Of a stretch of 64,000 nucleotides of DNA, positions 50,105 to 59,902 are shown piece by piece. Below the pieces are notes generated by a model, which worked only from the letters and a program-made list of their open reading frames with translations, was not told where the DNA came from and did not search any database. Within the stretch, counting starts at the first letter, position 1; the number at the start of each line of letters is the position of its first letter. The DNA is taken from contig JAENZX010000007.1 of assembly GCA_016841045.1 (NCBI GenBank), positions 62,001 through 126,000 of the forward strand, given 5' to 3'. The position numbers were made by a program, and so were the translations under genes. The stretch is from Thermincola carboxydiphila (lineage in GTDB: Bacteria > Bacillota > Thermincolia > Thermincolales > UBA2595).

Positions 50105-51295
50105 ATGTCTAAACCCCGATTGTGGACAAAGGATTTCTTGATTGATTCAATGACCAACCTTATTCTTTATCTGGTGTATTATTTACTGATAGTTACAATT
50201 GCAATATATGCATCAGATAATTTAGGAGCTTCGCCCAGCGAAGCCGGACTTGCTGCCGGTATTTTTATTTTAGGTACGCTTGTGGCCCGTGTCTTTGCCG
50301 GAAGAGCAATAGACCGGGTAGGACGAAAAAAAACTCTTTATATTGGTTTATTTTTTTTCTTGATTACAACCCTGCTGTACTATGGGGTCAATAATTTAAT
50401 GCTGCTTTTTATTATTCGTTTTCTACATGGGGCAGGCTTCGGCATTGCCGGAACAGCCACGGGAACCATCATTGCTAGTATTATTCCAAATGAGCGGCGG
50501 GGCGAAGGTACCAGTTATTATGCAATGAGCGCCACTATAGCATCTGCTATAGGCCCCTTTTTAGGAATGTTCCTTAATAGCCGGGGAAGTTTCAGTTTAA
50601 TATTAGTTATTGCTGTTATTCTGCTGGTAGTTAGTTTTATAACTGTATTCTTTTTGAAGGTTCCTGAAGCAGAACTAAATGAAGAACAGCTAATCAAGCT
50701 TAAGGGCTTTAAGGCAGAGAATTTCTTTGAAGCTAAAGCAGTACCAATTTCTATCATCGGAGTATTTATAGGTCTGACCTTTTCAGGTATTCTGAGCTTT
50801 CTTACTTCCTATACCAGGGAAATTCACTTAGTCCATGCCGGCAGCTTTTTCTTTATTATTTACGCTGCTTCCATACTAGTTTCCAGACCTTTTACCGGAA
50901 GTTGGTTTGACCAAAAGGGGGAAAATTTTGTAATGTATCCCTCCTTCATATTGTACTCAATCGGGCTATTCCTACTCAGTCAAGCTCATCAGGGCTTTTT
51001 CCTCTTATTAGCCGCAGTTGTCATAGGCCTTGGCTATGGAACCTTCCTGTCCAGCGCTCAGGCTATTGCAATTAAAGTATCTCCGCGCCATAGAATGGGC
51101 TTAGCTACATCTACCTTCTTCATCTTCATTGACGGCGGGGTGGGAATCGGTCCTTACTTATTGGGCTTTCTAATTCCGGTCATAGGATTGCGCGGAATGT
51201 TTACAAGTTTGGCCATTGTAGTATTTGCCTGCGGCTTTTTATATTTTTTCTTATACGGAAGAAAAAAACAGCAACAGGAACAGCTTGCTGCATAG
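50105..51295 (+). CDS. MFS transporter
   Basis: The 396-residue protein has twelve hydrophobic segments and the MFS signature GRAIDRVGRKKTLYIG near residue 65 between helices 2 and 3. It also has RFLHGAGFGIAGTATGTIIASIIPNERRGEGTS in two parts near 105-135. It resembles drug/arabinose-type exporters (YfcJ-like). The substrate is not predictable. A palindromic tandem operator and a TTGACA promoter upstream indicate regulated expression; a strong terminator follows. Confidence 0.9.
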   Translation: MSKPRLWTKDFLIDSMTNLILYLVYYLLIVTIAIYASDNLGASPSEAGLAAGIFILGTLVARVFAGRAIDRVGRKKTLYIGLFFFLITTLLYYGVNNLMLLFIIRFLHGAGFGIAGTATGTIIASIIPNERRGEGTSYYAMSATIASAIGPFLGMFLNSRGSFSLILVIAVILLVVSFITVFFLKVPEAELNEEQLIKLKGFKAENFFEAKAVPISIIGVFIGLTFSGILSFLTSYTREIHLVHAGSFFFIIYAASILVSRPFTGSWFDQKGENFVMYPSFILYSIGLFLLSQAHQGFFLLLAAVVIGLGYGTFLSSAQAIAIKVSPRHRMGLATSTFFIFIDGGVGIGPYLLGFLIPVIGLRGMFTSLAIVVFACGFLYFFLYGRKKQQQEQLAA

Positions 51296-51301
51296 ATAGT
51301 T

Positions 51302-51341
51302 AAAGGCGCGTGCATCTTAACTTTAAGATACACGCGCCTTT
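51302..51341. terminator. Terminator between MFS gene and nspC
   Basis: AAAGGCGCGTG (51302-51312) pairs with CACGCGCCTTT (51331-51341), with one mismatch and an inner ATCTTA/TAAGAT stem. A and T runs on both sides allow bidirectional action. Confidence 0.85.
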
Positions 51342-51395
51342 GTTATCCAAAATTCTTTGAGAAAAGAAATACCAATACTATCTTTTCTCCATATA

Positions 51396-52538
51396 TCATG
51401 ATAAACGAGTTGCAAAATCTTCATAGCCAAACTGTCTGATGATTTTGATGCCTTCGGCTTCACTGTATGTTGCGATAGAAGGCAGGTTAATTCCATTAAA
51501 CGTATTATTTTTAACCATAGTGTAGTGGGCCATATCACAAAACACAAGCCTGTCACCGGGTTTTAAAGGCTGTTTGAAAGAATAGTCACTAATAACATCA
51601 CCAGCGAGACAAGTTACACCGCCGAGCCTGTAAGTAAATGGATATTCTCCCGGGTCTCCGGCATCTATAATATTTGGTCTGTAGGGCATTTCGAGTACAT
51701 CAGGCATGTGGCATGCTGCTGAAGTATCCAAAATCGCAATTTCCATACCATTCTCAACAATGTCAAGAACCTTGGCTACAAGAAAACCTGTATTAAGGGC
51801 AATTGCTTCACCTGGTTCCAAATATATATCAATTGAATACTTCTCCTTCAAAAATAAGATGGAACGGACAAGGGTTTCGATATCATAATCAGGTCTGGTG
51901 ATATGATGTCCTCCACCTAAGTTGAGCCACTTCATTTTACTAATGAAATCTCCAAATTTCTCATCTACTACTTTAATAGTACGTTCAAGGGTATCGGAAT
52001 TTTGTTCACACATTGTATGAAAATGCAGTCCATGTATTCCGTCCAGTTCTTCAGGTCTAAAATTAGACAATGTTACTCCCAGTCTAGAATACTTGAAACA
52101 GGGATTATAAATATCAGTCCTGATTTCAGAGTACTCAGGGTTTATGCGAATGCCATACTCTATATTTTTTGATTTCACGTTCTTAACTTTGTCTTTGAAT
52201 CTGTTCCATTGGTCAAAAGAATTAAAAACAATATGGTCACAGTAAGTAAGCAGCTCATCAAAATCCTCTTCCACATAAGCAGGGGCATAAGCGTGAACTT
52301 CCTTACCCATTTTTTCAAAACCTAGTCTGGCCTCAAATAGTGAGCTTGCCGTAATACCTTTTAGATATTTGCCCACCAAAGGAAAAACTGAATGCATCGA
52401 AAAGCCCTTTAGGGCAAGAAGAATCTTACATCCTGTTCGCTCCTGAACAGAGTTTAGGATTTTGAGATTCTTTTCAAGGAGTCTTTCATCAACAATATAA
52501 CAGGGTGTCGGTAGTCCACCGAAATTTATTTTCATCAT
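51396..52538 (-). CDS. nspC: Carboxynorspermidine decarboxylase
   Basis: The 380-residue protein matches NspC of the alanine-racemase-fold PLP decarboxylases: TPCYIVDERLLEKNL at the start, the PLP-lysine LLALKGFSMHSVFP near residue 40, HFHTMCEQNSDTLE near 170, WLNLGGGHHITRPDYD near 205, YLEPGEAIALNTG near 240 and LAGDVISDY near 310. It removes the carboxyl group of carboxynorspermidine or carboxyspermidine. It lies 7 bases after the carboxynorspermidine synthase gene, completing a two-gene polyamine operon. Confidence 0.94.
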   Translation of the reverse strand: MMKINFGGLPTPCYIVDERLLEKNLKILNSVQERTGCKILLALKGFSMHSVFPLVGKYLKGITASSLFEARLGFEKMGKEVHAYAPAYVEEDFDELLTYCDHIVFNSFDQWNRFKDKVKNVKSKNIEYGIRINPEYSEIRTDIYNPCFKYSRLGVTLSNFRPEELDGIHGLHFHTMCEQNSDTLERTIKVVDEKFGDFISKMKWLNLGGGHHITRPDYDIETLVRSILFLKEKYSIDIYLEPGEAIALNTGFLVAKVLDIVENGMEIAILDTSAACHMPDVLEMPYRPNIIDAGDPGEYPFTYRLGGVTCLAGDVISDYSFKQPLKPGDRLVFCDMAHYTMVKNNTFNGINLPSIATYSEAEGIKIIRQFGYEDFATRLS

Positions 52539-52545
52539 TTATACC

Positions 52546-53745
52546 TCAATCGATTAGAGTTGGCGAAAATTCCTCGTGCCAGGGCAGTCCATATTCTTTT
52601 AAGGCTTCCATAAACGGATCCGGGTCAAATTCTTCAACATTAAATACACCGGGTTTTTGCCAGATGCCCTTCATAATTAACATAGCTCCTATCATGGCCG
52701 GCACCCCTGTAGTATAGGAAACTGCCTGTGAACCGACTTCGGCGAAACACTCTTCATGATCACAGACATTGTAAATATAATAGGTCCTTGGCTTGCCATC
52801 TTTAATACCCTGGATAATGCAACCTATATTTGTCTTGCCTTTTGTCCTGGAGCCAAGAGAAGCAGGGTCAGGTAGAATCGCCTTCAAAAATTGCAAAGGA
52901 ATTATCTTTTGCCCTTCATACTCTATTGGCTCGATTGAAGTCATCCCAACGTTCTCAAGCACACGTAAATGGTTAAGATAGTTATCCGAAAAAGTCATCC
53001 AGAATCTTATCCGCTTAATACCTTTGATATTTATAGCCAAAGATTCAAGTTCTTCGTGATACATGAGATACACGTTTTTGGGGCCGATCTGCGGCAGGTC
53101 ATATACTTTTTTCAGGGAAAGGGGGTCGGTTTCTATCCACTCGCCTTCCTCCCAGTAACGACCCTTAGCTGATACTTCACGAATATTAATTTCAGGATTG
53201 AAATTGGTGGCAAAAGGATATCCGTGATCGCCAGCATTGGCATCAACTATATCAATATAATGAATTTCATCAAAATAATGCTTTTGAGCATATGCACAAA
53301 AGACGGAGGTCACACCAGGGTCAAAACCACTTCCCAACAGTGCTGTTATGCCAGCCCCCTCAAACTTTTCCCGGTATGCCCACTGCCATTTATATTCAAA
53401 TTTAGCCGTATCAGGCGGTTCATAATTGGCAGTATCAAGATAATTAACACCGGTTGCAAGACAGGCATCCATGATTGTCAAGTCTTGATAAGGAAGAGCT
53501 ACATTAATCACGATATCCGGCTCAAAGTCCTCAATAAGAGCAATAACCTGGTCTGTATTATCAGCATCCAGCTGAGCAATCCGGATTTTTGTCTGAACTC
53601 CGAATAATTTATTTTTAATAGCCTGACACTTTTCAACGGTCCTGCTTGCTATACAAATTTCCTCAAAAACATCAGGGTTCTGGCAGCATTTATGTACCAC
53701 AACATTAGAAACTCCACCGGCACCAATAATCAGAGCTTTTCCCAC
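52546..53745 (-). CDS. Carboxynorspermidine synthase (saccharopine dehydrogenase family)
   Basis: The 399-residue protein starts with a Rossmann motif KALIIGAGGVSNVVVHKC, followed by DIVINVALPYQDLTIMDACLATGVNYLDTANYE in two blocks near 80-110, LLGSGFDPGVTSVFCAYAQKHYFDEIHYIDIV near 140-170 and ACSG-like YTTGVPAMIGAMLI near 360. It condenses an aspartate semialdehyde-derived aldehyde with a diamine, using NADPH. GTG 53745 is the start, 8 bases after GGAGG; the frame extends to 53760 inside that site. It pairs with nspC. Confidence 0.92.
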   Translation of the reverse strand: MGKALIIGAGGVSNVVVHKCCQNPDVFEEICIASRTVEKCQAIKNKLFGVQTKIRIAQLDADNTDQVIALIEDFEPDIVINVALPYQDLTIMDACLATGVNYLDTANYEPPDTAKFEYKWQWAYREKFEGAGITALLGSGFDPGVTSVFCAYAQKHYFDEIHYIDIVDANAGDHGYPFATNFNPEINIREVSAKGRYWEEGEWIETDPLSLKKVYDLPQIGPKNVYLMYHEELESLAINIKGIKRIRFWMTFSDNYLNHLRVLENVGMTSIEPIEYEGQKIIPLQFLKAILPDPASLGSRTKGKTNIGCIIQGIKDGKPRTYYIYNVCDHEECFAEVGSQAVSYTTGVPAMIGAMLIMKGIWQKPGVFNVEEFDPDPFMEALKEYGLPWHEEFSPTLID

Positions 53746-53900
53746 TTCACAAACCTCCAATTTCCTTATGTAAATTCACCAAAAATGATTATACATAAAA
53801 AGCAGGAAATAATCAATGAATTTGTCAAAAAACAAGCCCATTTTCGCAAAAAAGTCATTTAAATGGGAAAAGCTAGTTAAATTGGCGTATTTGCTCTTGA

Positions 53901-54872
53901 TTAAACCAATGGTTTAGGTAATCTGAAAAATTGCTTACCTTCTTTCTCAGACAACTGTATTTCCCCTTTATTACATAAAAACATTAAATGAGCATAAACC
54001 TCGCCTATTGCCAATCCCAGGTTTATCATATCTAATTTATCACCGTAAATTTGCAGCACTAACTTATATACCGTTGTCTCTTCTACTACAAAGGATTTTA
54101 TTAAATCTAATTTTTCCTTGTGTGTTTCTTCCAAAACAGAAATGCGTTCTGCCAAGTTAGAGAATGGTTCTCCATGGGCAGGTAAAACCAGATTACAATA
54201 AAGGTCACGGCATAATTCAAGAGATTCCAGGTAATCATTTAAAGGATTCGGTCTGCTCCAAGGCCACAAACTAATATTTGGAGAAATCTCTGGCAGTATA
54301 TTATCACCTGAAAAGAGGATGCCCAATTTTGCATTGTAAAAACATAAATGTCCATCTGCATGTCCAGGCGTCAGCATTACCGAATACTCTAAATCGCCCA
54401 GTAAAACCTTGTCTCCATGGCCAATAATGAGTAAGACAGGCATTTCCTGTTCGGGAATTAAGTCTTCACCCCAAACCTCCTCCAATTTTGATATCAACAC
54501 CAGAGGTACATCGTTTTTTAATAGTAACTCCGAAAATTGACCGCTTCTGCTTACATTCCGAAACCGCTCTTGAGATTCGGCCTCTAAGGCGCTCATATAA
54601 ACCTGCGCTCCCGTTAGCTGCTGTAACCTGGCAGCCAGCTCACAATGGTCTATATGTGAGTGAGTCAGGTAAATTCCATTAATATCCCGAGGCGCTATGC
54701 CGTTGACCTTCATAAATTCCTGCCACAGCACAAAAGATGGTTCATCATTTAATCCGCAGTCAACCAGTGACCAGCCATTCTTCCCTTTAATTGCATAACA
54801 GTTAATATGATCTAGTTCAAAGGGCATTGGCAGTTTAACTCTGTAAATCTTCGCCTGCTCATGAATTAACAT
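53901..54872 (-). CDS. MBL-fold metallohydrolase
   Basis: The 323-residue protein has the MBL ligands THSHIDHCELAARL near residue 66, MLTPGHADGHLCFY near 168, GILFSGDNILPE near 185 and LVLPAHGEPF near 235. A C-terminal winged-helix-like region follows (KLVLQIYGDKLDMINLGLAIGEVYAHLMFL), as in LACTB2-like hydrolases. It is soluble with all metal ligands. The substrate is unknown, possibly a thioester or lactone. AGGGGTATT precedes the ATG. Confidence 0.88.
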   Translation of the reverse strand: MLIHEQAKIYRVKLPMPFELDHINCYAIKGKNGWSLVDCGLNDEPSFVLWQEFMKVNGIAPRDINGIYLTHSHIDHCELAARLQQLTGAQVYMSALEAESQERFRNVSRSGQFSELLLKNDVPLVLISKLEEVWGEDLIPEQEMPVLLIIGHGDKVLLGDLEYSVMLTPGHADGHLCFYNAKLGILFSGDNILPEISPNISLWPWSRPNPLNDYLESLELCRDLYCNLVLPAHGEPFSNLAERISVLEETHKEKLDLIKSFVVEETTVYKLVLQIYGDKLDMINLGLAIGEVYAHLMFLCNKGEIQLSEKEGKQFFRLPKPLV

Positions 54873-55016
54873 TATTTAATACCCCTCTTCTTCACTGACT
54901 TTTACCATAAAAGAAAGTATAGCACTAATTTCAGTAGAAATAAAATATTTTATGATAAAAGTCCTTTCAGCTTTAAAAAAGTTGAAGGTTTGCTTACGCA
55001 AACAAACTTAATTAAC

Positions 55017-55442
55017 CTACTTAACAATTAGTACAGGAACTAAAGAATTTTGAACAACTGTGTGACTTACGCTCCCAAGAAATTCCTTAATTCCGCTCAG
55101 CCCTCTGCTCCCCATAATGATTAAATCGCAGTTGTGGTCTTTAGCGTAATTCAGTATCACATGGGCTGGAGGCCCTTCTTCTTGACAATATTGGGTCTTA
55201 TTTGGCAAAGACATTAGTATCGACTCCGTACTTCTTAGAAGATCTTTTCCATACTGGCGCACCTGGTCGTAAAGTCCCTGATATGCGTCAAGTGCGACAA
55301 ATTCCGGAGCAGGAGTTTTCATTACATGTAGTACAATAATCTCTATTGAAGGCTCAGTTTTAGCGATTTCAACTGCTTTCTCCAGAGATTTCTTAGACAT
55401 TTCCGACTCATCGTAAGCAACTAGAATTTTTCTGCATAACAT
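55017..55442 (-). CDS. Universal stress protein (UspA family)
   Basis: A 141-residue single Usp domain: RKILVAYDESEMSKKSLEKAVEIA at the N-terminus and LIIMGSRGLSGIKEFLGSVSHTVVQNSLVPVLIVK split over residues 110-141, which contains the ATP-binding GSxGxxxxxxxxGSVS motif. AGGTGA precedes the ATG. It may bind ATP and help under stress. A degenerate Usp-like fragment lies at 62.5 kb. Confidence 0.93.
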   Translation of the reverse strand: MLCRKILVAYDESEMSKKSLEKAVEIAKTEPSIEIIVLHVMKTPAPEFVALDAYQGLYDQVRQYGKDLLRSTESILMSLPNKTQYCQEEGPPAHVILNYAKDHNCDLIIMGSRGLSGIKEFLGSVSHTVVQNSLVPVLIVK

Positions 55443-55577
55443 TAAAAATCACCTGACTTTCCTTTTATTTAACTAATTCTAATTCTTTAATTTTTCAATT
55501 ATTCTTCATAATTACAATAGCAGAATTGAACTGGGTTTGCAGTATTTTTTTAAATTATTTCACAACAAACAGAGAAA

Positions 55578-55611
55578 GAGTACCCATAAGTTTTTCAACT
55601 TTGGGATACTC
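55578..55611 (-). terminator. Terminator of the ABC importer/acyl-CoA ligase operon
   Basis: GAGTA-CCCA pairs with TGGG-A-TACTC (bulged A) with an inner AAGTT/AACTT stem; minus-strand flank TTTCTC. It lies 56 bases after the stop of the ligase gene, the last of the operon. Confidence 0.65.
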
Positions 55612-55666
55612 CCTCAAGACGGCGCTGCAAAGTCTCATATTGGTATTTCGATAGATATGAAATATT

Positions 55667-57307
55667 TTATTGTGCCTGACGCCGTCGTTCTTCCTCGCGG
55701 ATTTCCCGCCTCAGTAGTTTACCGACTTTAGACTTTGGCAGCATGTCGCGGAATTCAATATACTGAGGGACTTTGTAGGCAGCCATTCGTTCCTTACAGA
55801 AGGAAATGAGTTCATTGGCCCCTACGCCCCGAGCGTCTTTCTTCAGAACCACCATTGCCTTAATGCGTTCCCCTACCTTCGCATCAGAGACACCCACTGC
55901 ACATGCTTCCAGTACGGCTTCATGGTCCTGAAGTACAGCTTCAATTTCAGAAGCTGAAACCCGGAAGGCCTTATGTTTAATAATATCTGCCCTTCGATCA
56001 ACATAATGAAGTTCACCATTGTGGTCTAACCTGACAAAATCACCCATCTTATACCACCGTTTTCCCTCCATTGTTACAAAAGAATGGGCTGTTTCCTCCG
56101 GTTTGTTCCAATATTCCATCAGAAACTCCGATGTAACAAAGAGTTCACCGGCTTCACCTGTCGGAACTTCTTCCATTGTATCTGGATCAACCACTTTGAC
56201 CTCTCTTGAGGAAAAGGGTATTCCCAGGCTTTTGGGTGATGGCTCAGCTTCCATAGGGCTCAGGCTTAAGTGCCCGACCTCTGTAGATCCATATACCTGA
56301 TAGATGGAACACCCCGTCAGATTCTTAAATCGTTTAAAGGTCTCTACCGGCAGAACATCACCACCACTCCAGCAAAACTTTAGGGAAGAGAGATCATACA
56401 TATCCAAACGGTCGTTCTCCAGTATCATTCGGTACAAAGCCGGAACTCCCAGGAAAGTTGTTACCTTATATCGTTGAATTGATTCGAGCACCGCATCAGT
56501 AACCGGTGCAGGCATTAAAACGGTTGGGTTACCCAGAGTCAGAGCAACTCCCATAAACATTCCCTTGGCCATAATATGGAATAAAGGGTTAATTAGTAAG
56601 AAGCAGTCATTCCCTTCTGATACATGTCCTTCGATAACACTATAATAATCTTTTATATATGAAACCATTCCGCTATGGGTTCCCGGGACTCCCTTCGGGG
56701 TTCCGGTAGTACCTCCGGTGTATAGAATATATGCCAGGTGTTCCCGGGGGTTTATCTCAATACGGGGAGGTTCTGCCGGGTATTTCTTTATTAGTTCTTT
56801 GAAAAAATAAACTCCTTCCCCTTTTTCTACATGGCCTCGCGGAATTCTGTCAAAAGCCCAGCCAATGAACTTTTTCCAGTCGGGCAGCATATCTACAAGA
56901 TTTGTCACAATGACCCTCTTTAAAGGGGTCCTGGAAAAAACCTCACTGACATAACCAATATTGGTATCGTGACATATGATAGTTTCTGCCTGACAGTCAT
57001 TTAGCTGGTAACCTATTTCATAGGGAGTATAGATTGGTGAGGTAGGCACAGGTACTCCTCCGGCCTTCTGAATGGCAAAATACGCAATTATCCACTGGGG
57101 GCAATTACCAAGGTAAATCATTACCTTGTCATTCTTTTTAACACCAAGGTCAGAAAGAGCTGCGGCAAACCGGTTAATTAGCTCCTGCACGCGTCGGTAG
57201 CTAAACTTTTCTCCCAAATAGTAAAGAGCTGTTGCATCCGGACTGTATTCTGTTATCCTATCAAACCCTCTGAAGACTTCCTCGTCAATTGATTGCACAC
57301 CTTTCAT
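55667..57307 (-). CDS. Acyl-CoA synthetase (AMP-dependent ligase)
   Basis: The 546-residue protein has the ANL motifs ILYTGGTTGTPKGVPG near residue 210 (ATP), IYQVYGSTEVGHLSLSP near 335, YKMGDFVRLDHNGELHYVDRRADIIKHK near 425-455 and the final catalytic lysine in LPKSKVGKLLRRE near 532. It makes an acyl-AMP and then an acyl-CoA in the cytoplasm. It is the last gene of the livKHMGF-like operon, 55 bases after livF. This suggests that the imported acid is activated to its CoA form, perhaps an aromatic or short fatty acid. The substrate is inferred, not seen. Confidence 0.92.
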   Translation of the reverse strand: MKGVQSIDEEVFRGFDRITEYSPDATALYYLGEKFSYRRVQELINRFAAALSDLGVKKNDKVMIYLGNCPQWIIAYFAIQKAGGVPVPTSPIYTPYEIGYQLNDCQAETIICHDTNIGYVSEVFSRTPLKRVIVTNLVDMLPDWKKFIGWAFDRIPRGHVEKGEGVYFFKELIKKYPAEPPRIEINPREHLAYILYTGGTTGTPKGVPGTHSGMVSYIKDYYSVIEGHVSEGNDCFLLINPLFHIMAKGMFMGVALTLGNPTVLMPAPVTDAVLESIQRYKVTTFLGVPALYRMILENDRLDMYDLSSLKFCWSGGDVLPVETFKRFKNLTGCSIYQVYGSTEVGHLSLSPMEAEPSPKSLGIPFSSREVKVVDPDTMEEVPTGEAGELFVTSEFLMEYWNKPEETAHSFVTMEGKRWYKMGDFVRLDHNGELHYVDRRADIIKHKAFRVSASEIEAVLQDHEAVLEACAVGVSDAKVGERIKAMVVLKKDARGVGANELISFCKERMAAYKVPQYIEFRDMLPKSKVGKLLRREIREEERRRQAQ

Positions 57308-57362
57308 TTTTCCACCTCACAATTTGGAACACCCGGGCCAAGGCTTAATTCCTGCCTTTCCC

Positions 57363-58133
57363 CTAAATACCAAAATACGCCCCGATAACATCCGGGTTAT
57401 CCATTAGTTCTTTAGAAGTGCCTTCCATTACAACACCGCCGTTTTCCAGCAGATAACCATAATCAATAATCGGGAAAAGGGGCCTTGCATACTGCTCACT
57501 GATTATTATTGTAATACCTGTATGTTTGTTGATGTCCTGAATGGCCCGTGACAGCCTTTGTTCCACACTAGGTGCCAAACCCAATAATGGCTCATCCAGC
57601 AGCAAAAGTTTAGGCTGAGCCATTAAAGCCCGTCCTGTGGCCAGCATCTGCTGTTCACCACCGCTTAAGAAACCGGCTTCCCGGTTCTTGAGTTTTACCA
57701 GTTCCGGAAAAAGCTCAAAAACAAAATCCAAGGTCTCTTTGGTTTGAGATGAATTAGCTAAATAACTTCCTATCATTAGGTTTTCCAGGACACTGCTCTC
57801 CGAAAAAATCTGGCGTCGTTCCGGACAAAGTACAATCCCCAGCCTGGCTCGTTTATGAGGAGGCAGATTTATGATATCTTCACCTTTAAACAACATTTCA
57901 CCGAACCAGGTAATCCTTTCTCCACCCTTCATTTTTTCCTTCTTTGCCATATCCAGGATAATTCCCGATATGGTATGCATCAGGGAAGATTTGCCTGCAC
58001 TATTGGCCCCGAAAACACCGGTAATTTTGCCTTCTTCAATCTTCAGGGAGATGTTGTTGATGGCCAGTGCATTTTCATAAAAAAGCATTAAGTTATTGAT
58101 CAGAAGCGAATAATCCGTTGTCTTCACTGACAT
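57363..58133 (-). CDS. livF: ABC transporter ATP-binding protein, LivF-like
   Basis: The 256-residue ATPase has Walker A GANSAGKSSLMHTISG near residue 36, the signature FLSGGEQQMLATGRALM near 157 and Walker B KLLLLDEPLLGL near 177. The canonical signature LSGGEQ is kept and Walker A is GANSAGKSS rather than GxNGAGKT. The start overlaps livG by 41 bases; GGAGGTGAGG precedes it. Together with livG it drives import through livH/livM. Confidence 0.93.
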   Translation of the reverse strand: MSVKTTDYSLLINNLMLFYENALAINNISLKIEEGKITGVFGANSAGKSSLMHTISGIILDMAKKEKMKGGERITWFGEMLFKGEDIINLPPHKRARLGIVLCPERRQIFSESSVLENLMIGSYLANSSQTKETLDFVFELFPELVKLKNREAGFLSGGEQQMLATGRALMAQPKLLLLDEPLLGLAPSVEQRLSRAIQDINKHTGITIIISEQYARPLFPIIDYGYLLENGGVVMEGTSKELMDNPDVIGAYFGI

Positions 58134-58887
58134 AGGTTACCTCACCTCCAAAGTAAGCCTGGTGAACTTTTTCATTTGAAAAAATATGTTTTGGTTCATC
58201 TTCAGCAATTTTTTCACCAAAATTAAGTACAATAACCTTGTTAGCAATACGGAATAACTCACGCAGCCGGTGCTCTACCATAATCAGAGTAATACCATGA
58301 TCACGCAGTTTTTCCATTAATGGCAGCATGCTGGCAATCTCCGAAGCGCTAAGTCCTGAAAATATTTCATCACATACGATGAGCTCCGGCCTGAGGGCCA
58401 GGCAGCGGCATAACTCTAAACGCTTTAGGTATCCTAAAGGCAGGGATCCAGCCAGTTTATAAGGTACCTGGGCATCTCGCTCAAAACCAACCTCTTCTAA
58501 AAGGTCTATGGCTCTTGCCTTCCGATCTCCCTGCTTTCCACCGACACTTCGTCTTGCCCGGGCAGAATAAAGGGGTGGTATCAGATTTTTATAAACAGGC
58601 AAAGTTGGGTAAGGTCTCATTACTTGAAAAGTCCGGGTCAAGCCCGCATCGGCAATTTTATGCTCCGGCCAATTAGTAATATCTGTACCATTGAACCATA
58701 CTTTACCTCCATCTTTCTTTATGAATCCGGTAATCAAATTATTCAGTGTTGTTTTTCCGGAACCATTAGGTCCAATAACACCCATAATTTCCCCGCGGTT
58801 AAGTTCAAAACTGACACCGCTTACGGCTTTAATTCCGCCAAAGGACTTACTTACGTTTTCAACCCGTAAAATAATTTTATTATTCAT
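58093..58887 (-). CDS. livG: ABC transporter ATP-binding protein, LivG-like
   Basis: The 264-residue ATPase has Walker A GPNGSGKTTLNNLITG near residue 38, a LivG insertion with TRTFQVMRPYPTLPVYKNL near 85, signature PLGYLKRLELCRCLALRPELIVCDE near 152-180 and the H-loop VEHRL near 205. The ABC signature is LPLGYLKR instead of LSxGxxR, which is degenerate. It ends in a 40-base overlap with livF. It is the second ATPase of the branched-chain-type importer. Confidence 0.93.
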   Translation of the reverse strand: MNNKIILRVENVSKSFGGIKAVSGVSFELNRGEIMGVIGPNGSGKTTLNNLITGFIKKDGGKVWFNGTDITNWPEHKIADAGLTRTFQVMRPYPTLPVYKNLIPPLYSARARRSVGGKQGDRKARAIDLLEEVGFERDAQVPYKLAGSLPLGYLKRLELCRCLALRPELIVCDEIFSGLSASEIASMLPLMEKLRDHGITLIMVEHRLRELFRIANKVIVLNFGEKIAEDEPKHIFSNEKVHQAYFGGEVTYVSEDNGLFASDQ

Positions 58888-58889
58888 AT

Positions 58890-59897
58890 CTACACCCTCA
58901 CCCAGCGTTCGAATTGTTCATACTTTCTTTTTATGTAGATTAATAAACCTTCGGTCCAGAATACTACAAAAAAGACCATCGCCACTGAATAAAAGACAAT
59001 GCGCAGGGTTCCAAAATCACGCAGCGCTTCTGAAATGGGAACCAGTAAAAGGGTTCCCACCAAGGGCCCATATATGGTGCTGGTGCCACCCACCACCGTT
59101 GCGGCCAAAGGAAGAATTGAAAAATCAGTAGCCATCAGAGACATTCCAACCCAACCATAAAGGTGAGCCAGCCAGGCCCCGGCAAAGCTGCCTATCAAAG
59201 CGCCGATGAACACAGCCACTGCTTTGTACATAGTCAGATTCAAACCAGAAGCTTTGATTGCCTGTTCATTATCTTTAACCCCTCGAAAGATTAGCCCAAT
59301 GTCTTCCGCACTAACCAGGCGTGACACACCAAAGGTAACCAGTAAGAGAGTAACAATAATGAAATACTGAGAACCATACCCACTGCCAATCATATCTAAA
59401 CCCGCAATACCGTCAGTACCACCAAAAGCACCTGTAGCCGATATTATCCGTACTGCAGCCAATGGGTAAACAAAACTTACTATGGCAAAGTAAATGCCTC
59501 TTAAGGGCAGGCAGGGCAGCAGTACCAGTGTGCAAAACAAAGCACCTAACAATGTAGCTGCTGGTATACTAATATAAAGCGGTAAGCCATAAGCTGAATT
59601 TAATAGCCCTGAGATGTAGCCGCCTACACCAACAAATAAAGCTCCTCCCAGGTTAACTAACCCGACGTAACTGGATAAAAAACCAAAACTAACTGCAAGT
59701 AAAGCATAAACAGCAGTAATTGAAACAACTTTCTGCCAATATATTGGCAGGACCAGAGGCAGTGCCAATAAAAACAAAACCAGTCCCATTCTTGGTCCTA
59801 TTAGGTACATAATTTCTTTCATGGACGAAATTGCATAAATGGTATCTGAACGAACCTTGACTCCCCGATCAATCCTTTCTTTACGTTTATCCTGCAT
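58890..59897 (-). CDS. livM: ABC transporter permease, LivM-like
   Basis: The 335-residue membrane protein has about ten hydrophobic segments and the LivM motifs YALLAVSFGFLSSYVGLVNLGGALFVGVGGY (residues 63-95, in two segments), IVSFVYPLAAVRI near 138, GLDMIGSG near 160 and the cytoplasmic coupling loop KDNEQAIKASGLNLTMYKAVAV near 205. It forms the channel together with livH. The start ATG is 5 bases after the livH stop, so they are coupled. Confidence 0.93.
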   Translation of the reverse strand: MQDKRKERIDRGVKVRSDTIYAISSMKEIMYLIGPRMGLVLFLLALPLVLPIYWQKVVSITAVYALLAVSFGFLSSYVGLVNLGGALFVGVGGYISGLLNSAYGLPLYISIPAATLLGALFCTLVLLPCLPLRGIYFAIVSFVYPLAAVRIISATGAFGGTDGIAGLDMIGSGYGSQYFIIVTLLLVTFGVSRLVSAEDIGLIFRGVKDNEQAIKASGLNLTMYKAVAVFIGALIGSFAGAWLAHLYGWVGMSLMATDFSILPLAATVVGGTSTIYGPLVGTLLLVPISEALRDFGTLRIVFYSVAMVFFVVFWTEGLLIYIKRKYEQFERWVRV

Positions 59898-59902
59898 TAT
59901 GA

